A stretch of DNA of 45,776 nucleotides from Robiginitomaculum sp. (GCA_002733905.1 NVXK01000010.1:66171-111946), one strand, 5' to 3'; shown: positions 17,321 to 26,220, counted from the stretch's first letter. Program-made: numbers and translations. The notes: generated by a model from the letters alone, not told the origin.

Positions 17321-18688
17321 ATGACGATACAGACCATAAATCCATCAAATGGTGAAATTCTAAAGGACTTCACGCCGCTGGATACGCCAGCATTACAGCG
17401 TATATTGGCACGCGCCAGTGATGCATTTGATGGTTGGAAAAACGTCCCCATTCAAGAACGAGAAAAGCTCACAAGTGCTCTCGGCACGCGCCTTGAAGAG
17501 CATGCTGTCAACGCGTCCCGTTTAATGGTTTTAGAAATGGGGAAGACGCTTATTGCGGCCCATGCCGAAATGGAAAAATCTGTAAATTATTGCCAATACC
17601 TTTCAAAACACGGCGCGCAATACTTAACAGATACGGACATAAAAACAGAATATAAACGTGCCTTCACCCGTCCCTTACCGCTTGGCCCTATACTTCTTGT
17701 CATGCCGTGGAATTTTCCTTTTTGGCAAGTTATTCGCGTTGCTGTCCCTGCGATCCTTGCGGGCAATACGGTCTTGTTAAAACATGCTTCGAATGTCCCG
17801 CAATGCGCGGAATTTTTAGAGACACTATTTACACACGCAGGGTTTCCTCCAGGCGTTTTTCAAAACATGCTTATGAATGCAACGGATGTAAAACACCTAA
17901 TTGCAGATGAACGCATAAAGGCGGTTTCGCTTACTGGCTCTGAACACGCAGGCGCAAGCGTCGCCGAACACTGCGGCAAACATCTTAAAAAAACTGTCTT
18001 AGAGCTAGGTGGTTCTGATCCTTTTATCGTAATGCCGAGCGCGAATATACAAGACGCTCTCGACGCGGCCTTTACAAGTCGCATGCGTAATAACGGACAA
18101 TCTTGTATTGCTGCAAAACGTATTATTTTGCATGCAGACATTTATGATGATTTTAGAAGCGGGTTTCTCTCGAAACTTAACGCTCTTAACATTGGTGATC
18201 CATTGCAGGCTGATACAGATATAGGCCCTCTCTCGTCTGCGCGCGCCTTACAAGCATTGGAGGCTCAAATCGCTGGCGCTGTTGAAGACGGCGCGGAACT
18301 AACGCCAAGCGAGAGTGCGATTCCACAGCGTGGGTTTTATACCTCGCCTGCAATACTTGAAAACATTCGGCCAGACATGCGGATTTACAATGCAGAAATT
18401 TTCGGCCCCGTCGCTATGTTTTTTAAAGCGACCTCGTTTGAACACGCGGTCACACTCGCCAACGACAACCCGTTTGGATTATCATCAGTGTTGTTTTCAC
18501 AAGATGAGGCAGAGATTGAGACGGCGATTACATTGCTAGAAGCAGGCTCTACTTTTGTGAATAGATATGCATCCTCTGATATTCGCCTCCCTTTTGGGGG
18601 CGTTAAACGGTCAGGTTATGGACGTGAAATGGCACAAGAAGGCTTGCGTGAGTTTACCAATCTTAAAACTATTATTATTGCAAATTAA
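17321..18688 (+). CDS. NAD(P)-dependent aldehyde dehydrogenase, succinate-semialdehyde dehydrogenase type
   Basis: This encodes 455 residues from the ATG at 17321 with AAGGCG upstream; the TTG-started extension to 17279 is not needed. Motifs are LPLGPILLVMPWNFPFWQVI (Rossmann entry), LELGGSDPFIV with general-base Glu228, and NNGQSCIAAKR with catalytic Cys262. FGPVAMFF, NPFGLSS and PFGGVKRSGYGRE complete the family. The 455-residue length and YKRAFTRPLPLGP are typical of short succinate-semialdehyde dehydrogenases, but other aldehydes are possible. It is cytoplasmic. It converges with the MscS-type channel gene with a 9-base gap and no obvious terminator. Confidence 0.9.
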   Translation: MTIQTINPSNGEILKDFTPLDTPALQRILARASDAFDGWKNVPIQEREKLTSALGTRLEEHAVNASRLMVLEMGKTLIAAHAEMEKSVNYCQYLSKHGAQYLTDTDIKTEYKRAFTRPLPLGPILLVMPWNFPFWQVIRVAVPAILAGNTVLLKHASNVPQCAEFLETLFTHAGFPPGVFQNMLMNATDVKHLIADERIKAVSLTGSEHAGASVAEHCGKHLKKTVLELGGSDPFIVMPSANIQDALDAAFTSRMRNNGQSCIAAKRIILHADIYDDFRSGFLSKLNALNIGDPLQADTDIGPLSSARALQALEAQIAGAVEDGAELTPSESAIPQRGFYTSPAILENIRPDMRIYNAEIFGPVAMFFKATSFEHAVTLANDNPFGLSSVLFSQDEAEIETAITLLEAGSTFVNRYASSDIRLPFGGVKRSGYGREMAQEGLREFTNLKTIIIAN

Positions 18689-18697
18689 GGCGAATGG

Positions 18698-21600
18698 CTA
18701 AGCCGTTTTCGTCGGTGCCTTCTTTTGGGTTTTTGCCTTCATACGTTTAGGCTTAATGATCTGTGTCGCTTTTATAACTTTTTGTGGCACAGCAGGGCTC
18801 TGTAGGCTGTTCAGTAAAGCTTCAGGGTTTTTAATATGTAAATCTCGTTGCGGGAAGGCAATCTCGATATTTGCTGCATTAAGCGCGGCGTCCAATGCCA
18901 TATGTAATTCATGGCTTACTCTGTAGCGTTGAATGAAGTCACGCAAGAACACACGGATTTCAAAATCTAATGTGCTGTCTCCAAAACCAAGAAACAGGAC
19001 GCTTGGCTCGGGAGTGGTTAAGACATTCGGGTTGTTTTTAATCGTTTCAAGCATAACCGCATGCGCCAGTTTTGTATCCGAACCATAGGCAATACCAACT
19101 TTTATCTTCATACGTGTCACGGAATTCGTCAAAGTCCAGTTTGTCACGCGCTGGCTGACCAATTCTTGATTGGGTATCAATGTTTCTTTATTGTCCAAGT
19201 CCATCAATGTCGTCGCACGAATTTGAATACGCGTTACCGTACCCTCAATATCACCAACAGTGATATAATCACCAATACGGACTGGCCGTTCAAACAAAAT
19301 GATGAGACCTGATACAAAGTTCGCGAAAATAGCTTGAAGGCCCAAGCCGACACCCACAGAGAGGGCGGCAACAATCCATTGTAGCTTTGCCCATTGCACA
19401 CCGATTTTATCAAAAGAAACCATGACGCCGATAATAAAGATAATATAGCCAAGAACCGTTACAATGGCGAAGCGTGAACTTTGGGCAAAATTCATGCGTT
19501 TCAGCACAAATATTTCTAAAAACCCCGGTAGGTTTCGTGCGGCTAGCCATGTGATAATACCAATGCCGAAGGCCTGCATCATATTCCAAACGCTGATGCT
19601 TACCTTTTGCTTCAAGCCTTCTTCGACCAATTGCACACCATTTGCATCCAAAATCGGATAGTCCCATATTTCAATGTCATTGAACACGGATAAGGCAGGT
19701 AAGAAACTACTCCAAAGCCCCCAAAGTGCACCAAAAGTAATGATAACCACAGTGATATTGACCAATTGTATAGACTGACGTTTAATCGTTTCCAGATCAA
19801 TCTGGTCATAATCCAGTTTTGGCACGAGTATTTCACCACGTTCTTCAGCGGCTACTTTTTCCATACGTAATTTCACAGCCTGATCACGCCGTTCTTTTGC
19901 CTGTTCGAGCGCAAACCGTCTTTGGGCAATCACAACTGTACGACGGAGAACCCCATGCACGACATACGCAAGCATGAATACGCAAAACGAGAGGAAGAAA
20001 CGTGATAACAAAAGCTGTGCTGTATCATAATAACCTGACACGGCCAGAATTGCTGTTGCCGATGGCAAGACCATCGCAATAAAGAAAAACCATTTTTCGT
20101 AGCGTAAATATATACCGTCAACAATGCGGCTTGAACTTCTAAATGCTTTCGTCCGCGCCCATGCAATTTTAACAGTAAAGACTGTAATACCGATCGCACC
20201 AATCAAAAAACCAAGTACGCCCAGTGCCGAGGCTCCTGAATTATAGTCCAGATTATATCTTGTAAGGCCTATGAGAATCACGCCAATGGCTTGTGTCGCC
20301 AATAACCATGGAATATGTTTGATGAGACGGTGCCTCAGTTCTTTGTCCACATGAAAATGCAACTCAAACAAGCTATTCTTGCGGCACCATTCGCGAATCG
20401 TTAAAAAGACAAAGGTAATCCCTGCAAGTTCAAAACAGGTTTTAGTCGCGGCTGCAACAATATTGGTATTGATGTCCGAACTTGTTAGCATAACGCTTAC
20501 AAAAATAAATATAAGCACCCATGTGAATGAACGCACCACCCCATCCAAAATTGCAAATGGTGTGAGCGCATAGGAATCTTTTTGAACCCGTCCTACACGA
20601 CTACTCATGCCCTGAATTTTCTCTCTAAACCGTTCACGAAAAACATAGCTAAGTGAAAAGAAAATTATGACTAAAAAAGCGAAAAAATAGTTCTTTTTCA
20701 ATCCTTGCCAAAACGCACGTATCAACGTGGTAATCGCTCCACCGCCAAATGTCGTTTGCACACCTTGAAGTACGCGTTTAGGCCAAGAAAAACCAACGGA
20801 CTCAGTTGAAGGCAACCATAACAGCCGTCCATCAAGCAAAACACAAAGCGTAGTAATATCATTCAACAATGCTGTTTGAAGGGCATTGACCTCCTCTAAT
20901 TTTCTGGTTTTTAATTCCGAATAATATGCAAGCGCATTTAAAATTTCTCGGCGGCTATCATACAAAGATCGGAATTGGGAAATATCTTGAGAGGTTAAAT
21001 CAACTACACCACCATCATCAATCAACAGTGTCTCTGTATATTTTTGCAATTCTTGGTCAAGATCGAGAGGCCTTGCATTAAAAGTCGCGAGCGCTTCCTG
21101 ATAGATGATTTTTTTGAATAACACATCTTGCAATTCAACTTCACGATGTTTGATCTGAGAACGTATCGCCGGAATATTTGGCTGCTTTTGCCGTAATTGC
21201 CTAAGATGTACACCGTAATTTCGACTCGTTTTCTTTGTACCCAAAATTTGATTGGCAACAAGACTATCAAATTTCACCTGCTCTATGAGGCGTTTGATAT
21301 TTGCTTCAACTTTCGGAATATTTTCTTTTGCTTTTGCAATGACAAGCAACTCATCACTCAGTTCCAAATTACCGACTGCATATGCATGTAGCGAACCATG
21401 CTTACCTTCCGTTGAGCGAAGTTCTTCGCGGGAAGCGTCTTGCATTTGCTCGGCGACTTCTGCACGGGCCGACCCTGTTGAAATTTGCAACACATTGACC
21501 AAGTCCGCTTTTTGGCGAATTTGCGCAGACTTATATGCGACCAGATCTGCAAGTAATGTACGTTCTGCAGACAATCCATTTTTGCGCGCGTCGAGAGCTT

Positions 21601-22315
21601 TATTTTCCTCTTGGCGTGCAAAAACACTGGCCTGTGCGAGTGTATGGTTTGCTGCATTTGCGACATCTAGCGTATCGAGTCTTTGTTGACGAATTTGCTC
21701 CGAAAGTTCGGTGATTTTTGTATTATTGTCAGCTCTTTTCACGGGTTCATCTGTCGAAAACTTATCAAGATTTATACGTTCTGCTTCAAGCAAAACCAAC
21801 TCACCTTTTAACACAATTAAGCCTGAGCTTTCTTGCACGAGCAAGTGTTCAAGCTCAAGCAAATCAAGTTTTTGACCTTCTATTTCTTTGAAAACATCGC
21901 GGTTTGTATCATCGAGTTCATCATGGATTTTTTTAAGTTCCGCATGCCAGTCTTCAATCGTCTTCGCCGAATTTTTAAACTGCTCAACATATTTTTTGGC
22001 GACCGTTTTTGAGGCTTCACCATCAGAGAGTCGCGTCAATGTCGAACGATGTATTTCACGAAGCTTTTCTATGTCCTCGCTTGACAGTGTATTGTTTTCT
22101 TCCAAAGCTTTGATTTGCGCATTTACCGTTTTTTCGATGTTTTGCGGATCGAGAACAAGTTGTTCAACAGTTGAAGGCGTTTGTGCAGAACTGCTTATAC
22201 TTATGCACATTATAAGAGAGGTTAGCGCTAGAGAGAAGAGCCCCAAAAGCATACCTCGCACCGCACCCAAGCTAAAGTGAGGAACGAATAAACGAGTCGG
22301 AGTCAAAATATGCAT
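18698..22315 (-). CDS. Large MscS-type mechanosensitive channel (MscK/YjeP-like)
   Basis: This encodes about 1205 residues from the ATG at 22315, preceded by AGGGA; a GTG at 22330 in frame is less likely. The N-terminus has a hydrophobic signal segment ending near SSSAQ. It is followed by about 470 residues of charged, coiled-coil periplasmic domain (many Glu/Lys/Gln heptads), then a multi-helix membrane domain from roughly residue 520. The C-terminal MscS module has VGLGLQAIFANFVSGLIILF, RPVRIGDYI, EGTVTRIQIRATTL and IPNQELVSQRVTNWT. The C-terminal tail is Lys-rich. Such channels open under membrane tension on osmotic downshock. It is divergent from the thiolase. Confidence 0.93.
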   Translation of the reverse strand: MHILTPTRLFVPHFSLGAVRGMLLGLFSLALTSLIMCISISSSAQTPSTVEQLVLDPQNIEKTVNAQIKALEENNTLSSEDIEKLREIHRSTLTRLSDGEASKTVAKKYVEQFKNSAKTIEDWHAELKKIHDELDDTNRDVFKEIEGQKLDLLELEHLLVQESSGLIVLKGELVLLEAERINLDKFSTDEPVKRADNNTKITELSEQIRQQRLDTLDVANAANHTLAQASVFARQEENKALDARKNGLSAERTLLADLVAYKSAQIRQKADLVNVLQISTGSARAEVAEQMQDASREELRSTEGKHGSLHAYAVGNLELSDELLVIAKAKENIPKVEANIKRLIEQVKFDSLVANQILGTKKTSRNYGVHLRQLRQKQPNIPAIRSQIKHREVELQDVLFKKIIYQEALATFNARPLDLDQELQKYTETLLIDDGGVVDLTSQDISQFRSLYDSRREILNALAYYSELKTRKLEEVNALQTALLNDITTLCVLLDGRLLWLPSTESVGFSWPKRVLQGVQTTFGGGAITTLIRAFWQGLKKNYFFAFLVIIFFSLSYVFRERFREKIQGMSSRVGRVQKDSYALTPFAILDGVVRSFTWVLIFIFVSVMLTSSDINTNIVAAATKTCFELAGITFVFLTIREWCRKNSLFELHFHVDKELRHRLIKHIPWLLATQAIGVILIGLTRYNLDYNSGASALGVLGFLIGAIGITVFTVKIAWARTKAFRSSSRIVDGIYLRYEKWFFFIAMVLPSATAILAVSGYYDTAQLLLSRFFLSFCVFMLAYVVHGVLRRTVVIAQRRFALEQAKERRDQAVKLRMEKVAAEERGEILVPKLDYDQIDLETIKRQSIQLVNITVVIITFGALWGLWSSFLPALSVFNDIEIWDYPILDANGVQLVEEGLKQKVSISVWNMMQAFGIGIITWLAARNLPGFLEIFVLKRMNFAQSSRFAIVTVLGYIIFIIGVMVSFDKIGVQWAKLQWIVAALSVGVGLGLQAIFANFVSGLIILFERPVRIGDYITVGDIEGTVTRIQIRATTLMDLDNKETLIPNQELVSQRVTNWTLTNSVTRMKIKVGIAYGSDTKLAHAVMLETIKNNPNVLTTPEPSVLFLGFGDSTLDFEIRVFLRDFIQRYRVSHELHMALDAALNAANIEIAFPQRDLHIKNPEALLNSLQSPAVPQKVIKATQIIKPKRMKAKTQKKAPTKTA

Positions 22316-22346
22316 GTTTTTCCCTAACACGTGATTGTGCTTTCAC

Positions 22347-22378
22347 CTAGTGACATAATAATCTAGTGTCATAATAAT
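22347..22378. repeat. Tandem 16-base direct repeat upstream of mscS-type and thiolase genes
   Basis: CTAGTGACATAATAAT (22347-22362) is followed immediately by CTAGTGTCATAATAAT (22363-22378), one mismatch apart. TGACA/TGTCA also makes an inverted pair (22351-22371). Its place between divergent genes suggests a regulator-binding site. Confidence 0.65.
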
Positions 22379-22453
22379 AAAGCATATTCTTATTTATATA
22401 GGCGAAATTCACGATTATGACTTGGCAAATGGGGTTTTGCCGCTCATATACAA

Positions 22454-22467
22454 TTATATGCATATAA
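22454..22467. promoter_or_regulatory. Perfect 14-base palindrome upstream of the thiolase
   Basis: TTATATGCATATAA is perfectly self-complementary. It ends 24 bases before the thiolase ATG at 22492, so a bound protein would block transcription start or elongation. No known family site was recognised. Confidence 0.45.
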
Positions 22468-22491
22468 ATTAAGTTATTATTGGAGACCCAC

Positions 22492-23667
22492 ATGCGCGAA
22501 GCAGTCATTGTATCAACAGCAAGAACCCCTATCGGAAAAGCCTATCGCGGCGCGTTTAACGCCACACCATCACCGACCCTCGCGGGACATGCCATTGCCG
22601 AAGCCGTAAAACGTGCTGGCCTTGAAGGCGGAGAAATTGATGATGTGGTGATTGGTGCGGCGATGCAACAAGGCGTGCAAGTTGCCATTGGTCGTAACTC
22701 TGCCCTACGCGCTGGATTACCCGTCACTGTTTCTGGCATGAGTGTTGATCGTCAATGTGCGTCTGGCATGATGGCGATTGCGACGGCGGCCAAGCAAATC
22801 ATTTGTGACGGCATGGACATTGCTGTTGGCGGCGGTGTTGAAAGTATTTCAATGGTACAAACCCCAGAAATGCGTTTTGCGACTGACCCACAGCTTTTAG
22901 AATTACAGCCACAGGCTTATGTCTCCATGATTGAAACAGCCGAAATCGTTGCTGCGAAATATGGTATTTCACGTGAAGCCATGGATGAATATGCGGCGCG
23001 AAGCCAAGACCGCACCCATAAGGCCCAAGAGGCAGGAAAATTTGACGATGAAATCGTGCCAATGACCTCAACAATGATGGTCAAAGACAAAGAGACTGGC
23101 GAAATTTCAAAACACGAAACAACCCTCACCAAAGATGAAGGCAATCGTCCGGGTACAACGGCGGCTTCTCTTTCAGGTCTTAAACCTGTTGCAGGGCCAG
23201 ACCTTACGATTACAGCCGGCAATGCGAGCCAGCTTTCTGACGGCGCATCCGCAAGTGTTATTATGGAAGCCAAAGAAGCAAGCCGTCGCAACCTCAGCCC
23301 ACTTGGTATTTACCGTGGTATGGCGGTTGCTGGTCTTGCCCCTGAAGAAATGGGCATTGGCCCTGTTTTTGCTGTGCCAAAGCTTCTTAAAGCAAATGGC
23401 CTGACTATGGACGATATTGGCCTTTGGGAGCTTAACGAAGCCTTTGCTGTGCAGGTTCTTTACTGTCGTGATACGCTCGGCATTCCTGACGAGATTTTGA
23501 ACGTCAATGGCGGCGCAATTTCTGTCGGCCATCCTTATGGTATGAGCGGCGCACGCATGGTTGGCCACGCGCTTATCGAAGGCAAACGCCGTGGCGCTAA
23601 ATTCGTTGTCTGCACGATGTGTGTCGGCGGGGGCATGGGCGCGGCTGGATTGTTTGAAGTCGCATAA
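22492..23667 (+). CDS. Acetyl-CoA acyltransferase (thiolase)
   Basis: This encodes 391 residues from the ATG at 22492, with GGAG at 22482-22485. Thiolase landmarks are DRQCASGM with nucleophile Cys89, [17 protein letters not shown] with His347, and [12 protein letters not shown] with Cys377 as general acid/base. The family cleaves 3-ketoacyl-CoA or condenses acetyl-CoA in beta-oxidation or ketone body metabolism. The rich block of neighbours does not show which; no fadB homologue is adjacent. The last 30 bases of the gene are copied twice downstream within a 103-base tandem repeat. Confidence 0.93.
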   Translation: MREAVIVSTARTPIGKAYRGAFNATPSPTLAGHAIAEAVKRAGLEGGEIDDVVIGAAMQQGVQVAIGRNSALRAGLPVTVSGMSVDRQCASGMMAIATAAKQIICDGMDIAVGGGVESISMVQTPEMRFATDPQLLELQPQAYVSMIETAEIVAAKYGISREAMDEYAARSQDRTHKAQEAGKFDDEIVPMTSTMMVKDKETGEISKHETTLTKDEGNRPGTTAASLSGLKPVAGPDLTITAGNASQLSDGASASVIMEAKEASRRNLSPLGIYRGMAVAGLAPEEMGIGPVFAVPKLLKANGLTMDDIGLWELNEAFAVQVLYCRDTLGIPDEILNVNGGAISVGHPYGMSGARMVGHALIEGKRRGAKFVVCTMCVGGGMGAAGLFEVA

Positions 23668-23873
23668 AGCGACAGCAAACCATACAGCTAACACGCGCCC
23701 ATTCATGTAGGATGGTTTAAAGGGACAGGCCCTTTAAACTGGCGCGGCTGGATTGTTTGAAGTCGCATAAAGCGACAGCAAACCATACAGCTAACACGCG
23801 CCCATTCATCTAGGATGGTTTAAAGGGGCAGGCCCTTTAAACTGGCGCGGCTGGATTGTTTGAAGTCGCATAA
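23638..23873. repeat. 103-base tandem repeat (2.3 copies) built from the thiolase 3' end
   Basis: Copies are at 23638-23740 and 23741-23843, plus a partial third copy at 23844-23873; copies 1 and 2 differ at only two positions seen by eye. Each copy starts with the last 30 bases of the thiolase coding sequence including its TAA. Each full copy also carries a 10-bp hairpin GTTTAAAGGG / CCCTTTAAAC (23715-23739 and 23818-23842) with loop ACAGG or GCAGG. No T run follows the hairpins, so they are not classical terminators but could protect the mRNA 3' end. Confidence 0.9.
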
Positions 23874-23879
23874 TGAAAT

Positions 23880-23992
23880 TAGGGACGTTTAGAGAGTTTT
23901 CTTTCTAGGCGAATACCGCTCACCAGTTGGAGTTTGAACTGGTAGCGATTGACCAACACTAAGGGTTCTGCATGTGCAGGGCCCTTTTTTTT
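23880..23992 (+). ncRNA. Candidate structured RNA / thiolase 3' UTR
   Basis: Two consecutive strong hairpins occur here: 23917-23947 (CGCT and ACCAGTT pairing with AACTGGT and AGCG around a single bulge) and the terminator at 23961-23985. The transcript could be a small RNA processed from, or separately transcribed after, the thiolase mRNA. No known family (6S, SRP, tmRNA) was recognised. Confidence 0.35.
23961..23992 (+). terminator. Strong rho-independent terminator
   Basis: AAGGGTTCTGC / GCAGGGCCCTT pairs fully if two T-G wobbles are allowed, with loop ATGT, and is followed by a run of eight or more T. It ends the thiolase transcription unit. Confidence 0.9.
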
Positions 23993-24059
23993 GTTGCCAT
24001 TCATTACTATAATATAGCATATGTAACGATTAGACGCACCTCAGCGCAGGAAAGCTAAT

Positions 24060-24158
24060 ATGCAACACTTCATAGTCGCGTGCTTAGGTATATTTTTAAT
24101 TATATGCGCGGGCCTTATACTTGTATGGCAAAATCTAATGGGTGGATATTTTTCTTAA
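24060..24158 (+). CDS. 32-residue single-helix membrane peptide
   Basis: The ATG at 24060 follows AGGAAAGCTAAT, a good ribosome site. The frame starts MQHFIVACLGIFLIICAGLI and ends LMGGYFS at TAA 24156-24158. It is almost entirely one hydrophobic helix. It is too short for routine gene calling. The stop overlaps the next start in TAATG. No homologue is recognised; alternatively this is the front of one longer protein split by a frameshift. Confidence 0.5.
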   Translation: MQHFIVACLGIFLIICAGLILVWQNLMGGYFS

Positions 24159-24325
24159 TGGCATTTGCGTTGAATATTTATTATATGCAAGCGAATGCGC
24201 GCCATTTTCCCATGTGGTTTGACAAAGAAAATGTGATCGATTGGACCCCACTTGCTAATACCATAATCATTATTGCCAACATTCTACTTCTTATTATTTT
24301 TATAAAAGCCTTGTTATCATACTGA
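24158..24325 (+). CDS. 55-residue two-helix membrane protein, coupled to the preceding ORF
   Basis: This reads from the ATG at 24158, which shares a TAATG with the preceding stop. It has two hydrophobic segments: the N-terminal AFALNIYYM part and NTIIIIANILLLIIFIKALL. A polar stretch between them (HFPMWFDKENVIDWTP) is the likely periplasmic loop. The frame stays open upstream to a GTG at 24080, but that start has no ribosome site. A bidirectional terminator follows. Function is unknown. Confidence 0.5.
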   Translation: MAFALNIYYMQANARHFPMWFDKENVIDWTPLANTIIIIANILLLIIFIKALLSY

Positions 24326-24330
24326 AACAA

Positions 24331-24360
24331 AAAAGGCTCCGCGTAGATACGGAGCCTTTT
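24331..24360. terminator. Bidirectional rho-independent terminator
   Basis: AAAAGGCTCCG (24331-24341) pairs with CGGAGCCTTTT (24350-24360), loop CGTAGATA, with A and T runs on either side. It serves the micro-ORFs (+) and alanine dehydrogenase (-). Confidence 0.92.
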
Positions 24361-24385
24361 CATTTAATAAACTTAAAAGCCTCTC

Positions 24386-25501
24386 TTAAGCGAGAACTTC
24401 GTCAGCGTTTACATATTTAATACCAAGATCATCGCCGACGGCTGCATATGTCAATTTACCTTCTGCAACATTAAGGCCATTTTTAAGATGTGGATTATCT
24501 AAAAGTGCTTGCTTCCACCCTTTTACTGCAATCGCTTTTGCATGTGTGAGTGTCACGGCGTTCAGTGCATATGTTGATGTACGCGCCACGGCACCTGGCA
24601 TATTGGCTACGCAATAATGGACAATTTCATCAACAATATATGTAGGATCAGCATGTGTTGTTGCTTTTGATGTCTCGAAACATCCCCCTTGATCAATCGC
24701 CACATCAACAAGAACTGCGCCTGATTGCATTGTTTTAAGCATTTTCTTAGTGATTAGTTTAGGAGCAGCGGCCCCAGGGATAAGCACCGCACCAACGACC
24801 ATATCCGCAGTCGTGATGAGGTCTGCCAAAACGCTCGGTGTTGAACGCACAACTCTAGCACTCGCGCCGAAATGATTTGAAAGCTGTTCCATTGTGTCTG
24901 CGTCGCGGTCAAGGATTGTGACGTCAGCCTGTAGGCCAACCGCCATTTGCGCTGCGTTGAAACCGACAACACCACCGCCAATCACAACAACCTTCGCAGG
25001 GGCAACACCCGGTACACCGCCCAAAAGAACGCCGCGTCCGCCAGCTTCTTTTTGCAAAGCAACGGCGCCAGCTTGAATAGCCAAACGCCCTGCGACCTGT
25101 GACATAGGTTTAAGAAGAGGCAGATCGCCACTATCGCTTGTCACTGTTTCATAGGCAATACAGATCGCACCAGACTTGATGAGCGCCTTGGTTTGCTTTG
25201 GATCGGGTGCCAAATGCAAATATGTGTACAGAATTTGTCCGGGGCGCAACATTTCACATTCAACAGGTTGAGGTTCTTTCACCTTTACAATCATGTCAGC
25301 TGTTTCAAAAATCTTTGCCGCAGTTTTCGCAATTTTCGCACCTGCTTTGCGGTACTCGGCGTCAGTGGCGCCAATACCAGCGCCCGCGCCTGTCTCTACA
25401 ACCACTTTTTGGCCAGCCTGCACAAGTTCTGCAACGCTCTCTGGCGTTAGTCCGACACGATATTCGTGGTTTTTAATCTCTTTGGGTACACCGATGAGCA
25501 T
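24386..25501 (-). CDS. ald: Alanine dehydrogenase
   Basis: This encodes 371 residues, the normal family length, with a strong AAGGAG before the [23 protein letters not shown] is the family N-terminus. Substrate residues Arg15, Lys75 (VKVKEPQ) and His96 (TYLHLAP) are present. The NAD domain has [17 protein letters not shown] and ILDRDADTM, and [13 protein letters not shown] is the conserved catalytic loop. The enzyme interconverts L-alanine and pyruvate plus ammonia with NAD, usually for growth on alanine. The divergent Lrp-type gene 137 bases away is the likely regulator. Confidence 0.96.
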   Translation of the reverse strand: MLIGVPKEIKNHEYRVGLTPESVAELVQAGQKVVVETGAGAGIGATDAEYRKAGAKIAKTAAKIFETADMIVKVKEPQPVECEMLRPGQILYTYLHLAPDPKQTKALIKSGAICIAYETVTSDSGDLPLLKPMSQVAGRLAIQAGAVALQKEAGGRGVLLGGVPGVAPAKVVVIGGGVVGFNAAQMAVGLQADVTILDRDADTMEQLSNHFGASARVVRSTPSVLADLITTADMVVGAVLIPGAAAPKLITKKMLKTMQSGAVLVDVAIDQGGCFETSKATTHADPTYIVDEIVHYCVANMPGAVARTSTYALNAVTLTHAKAIAVKGWKQALLDNPHLKNGLNVAEGKLTYAAVGDDLGIKYVNADEVLA

Positions 25502-25537
25502 GAAAGTCTCCTTTTCCTATTATCTTGAGGCTTCTCT

Positions 25538-25619
25538 AGCAAATTTATTGTTGTAGCAAATTCCAAATATTCGTATATATTCCATTAGTTTCGGAAATTA
25601 TTTCAATAAATAGCAAATT
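25538..25619. promoter_or_regulatory. Three AGCAAATT motifs between ald and the Lrp-type gene
   Basis: AGCAAATT occurs at 25538-25545, 25555-25562 and 25612-25619, all in the same orientation, in a strongly AT-rich 137-base divergent region. Lrp proteins bind several AT-rich sites and wrap DNA, so these are candidate binding sites. Confidence 0.45.
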
Positions 25620-25638
25620 ATACGGATAATATTAGATA

Positions 25639-26097
25639 ATGGATACAATAGACAAGAAATTACTCCTAGAGTTGCAACAGAATTCCCGCCAATCTATCGC
25701 TGATTTATCAGGAAAGGTCGGGCTTTCGGCCTCCGCCTGTCATCGCCGTATAGGTTTAATGGAAAAATCGGGCATTATAGAAGGTTATCATGCAAGGCTA
25801 AATGGCGAAAAGCTTGGCTATCATATCGAATTTTTTGTCGAGGTTACTCTTGAAGGACAAAGCGAACAAATTCTAGCCGCTTTTGAACACGCCGCTCTTT
25901 CACGCCCACAAATCCTTGAATGCTATCTTATGACTGGCAATGCAGATTACCTACTTAAAGTCGCCGCAGAGAACATACGTGAATATGAGCGTATATATAG
26001 ACGTACCATTGCTGCCCTTCCACACGTTTCGAACATTCAGTCCTCACTCGTTATGAAAGCCGTTAAGCGTTGGAAAGGATATCCAGCGAGACCCTGA
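25639..26097 (+). CDS. Lrp/AsnC-family regulator, probable regulator of ald
   Basis: This encodes 152 residues. The N-terminal helix-turn-helix is LLLELQQNSRQSIADLSGKV followed by GLSASACHRRIGLMEKSGII. The C-terminal RAM ligand domain shows VEVTLEGQSEQILAAFE, ECYLMTGNADYLLKVAAENI and LPHVSNIQSSLVMKAVK. It has standard length and order. In alphaproteobacteria and mycobacteria such proteins often activate an adjacent ald gene in response to alanine; the divergent arrangement fits. There is no strong Shine-Dalgarno. Confidence 0.93.
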   Translation: MDTIDKKLLLELQQNSRQSIADLSGKVGLSASACHRRIGLMEKSGIIEGYHARLNGEKLGYHIEFFVEVTLEGQSEQILAAFEHAALSRPQILECYLMTGNADYLLKVAAENIREYERIYRRTIAALPHVSNIQSSLVMKAVKRWKGYPARP

Positions 26098-26174
26098 AAC
26101 GAAGAAAACAACTTTTTTCCAACTGATTCGTTTTTGTTTATAAAATTTCAACTATGTCAAGGTATAACTACCCC

Positions 26175-26204
26175 ATAACAATATATAACAATATATAACA
26201 ATAA
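26175..26204. repeat. Three tandem 10-base repeats upstream of the haloperoxidase gene
   Basis: ATAACAATAT occurs at 26175-26184 and 26185-26194, then ATAACAATAA at 26195-26204. The 10-base period equals one DNA turn, so it puts AT tracts on one face. It ends 16 bases before the start codon and may affect promoter spacing through slippage. Confidence 0.8.
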
Positions 26205-26220
26205 TACGTGTGGGTTGAAT

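Larger units (their letters stand above)
23668..24059. other. Non-coding region after the thiolase
   Basis: This is 392 bases without a gene. From left to right it holds the rest of the 103-base repeat, a structured segment at 23880-23992 ending in a strong terminator, a possible -10 TATAAT at 24008-24013, and the ribosome site of the micro-ORF at 24060. Confidence 0.8.

Noticed and set aside
21252-21689. 145-codon plus-strand ORF inside the channel gene
   Set aside because: It is antisense to a conserved coiled-coil coding region; low-complexity Ser/Ala composition is typical of shadow frames.
23715-23842. CRISPR-like repeat structure
   Set aside because: There are only two and a fraction contiguous copies with no spacers; this is a plain tandem duplication.
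24080-24325. An 81-codon ORF starting with GTG at 24080
   Set aside because: There is no ribosome site before the GTG, and the upstream 32-codon ORF with a good site overlaps it through TAATG; the shorter coupled reading was preferred.
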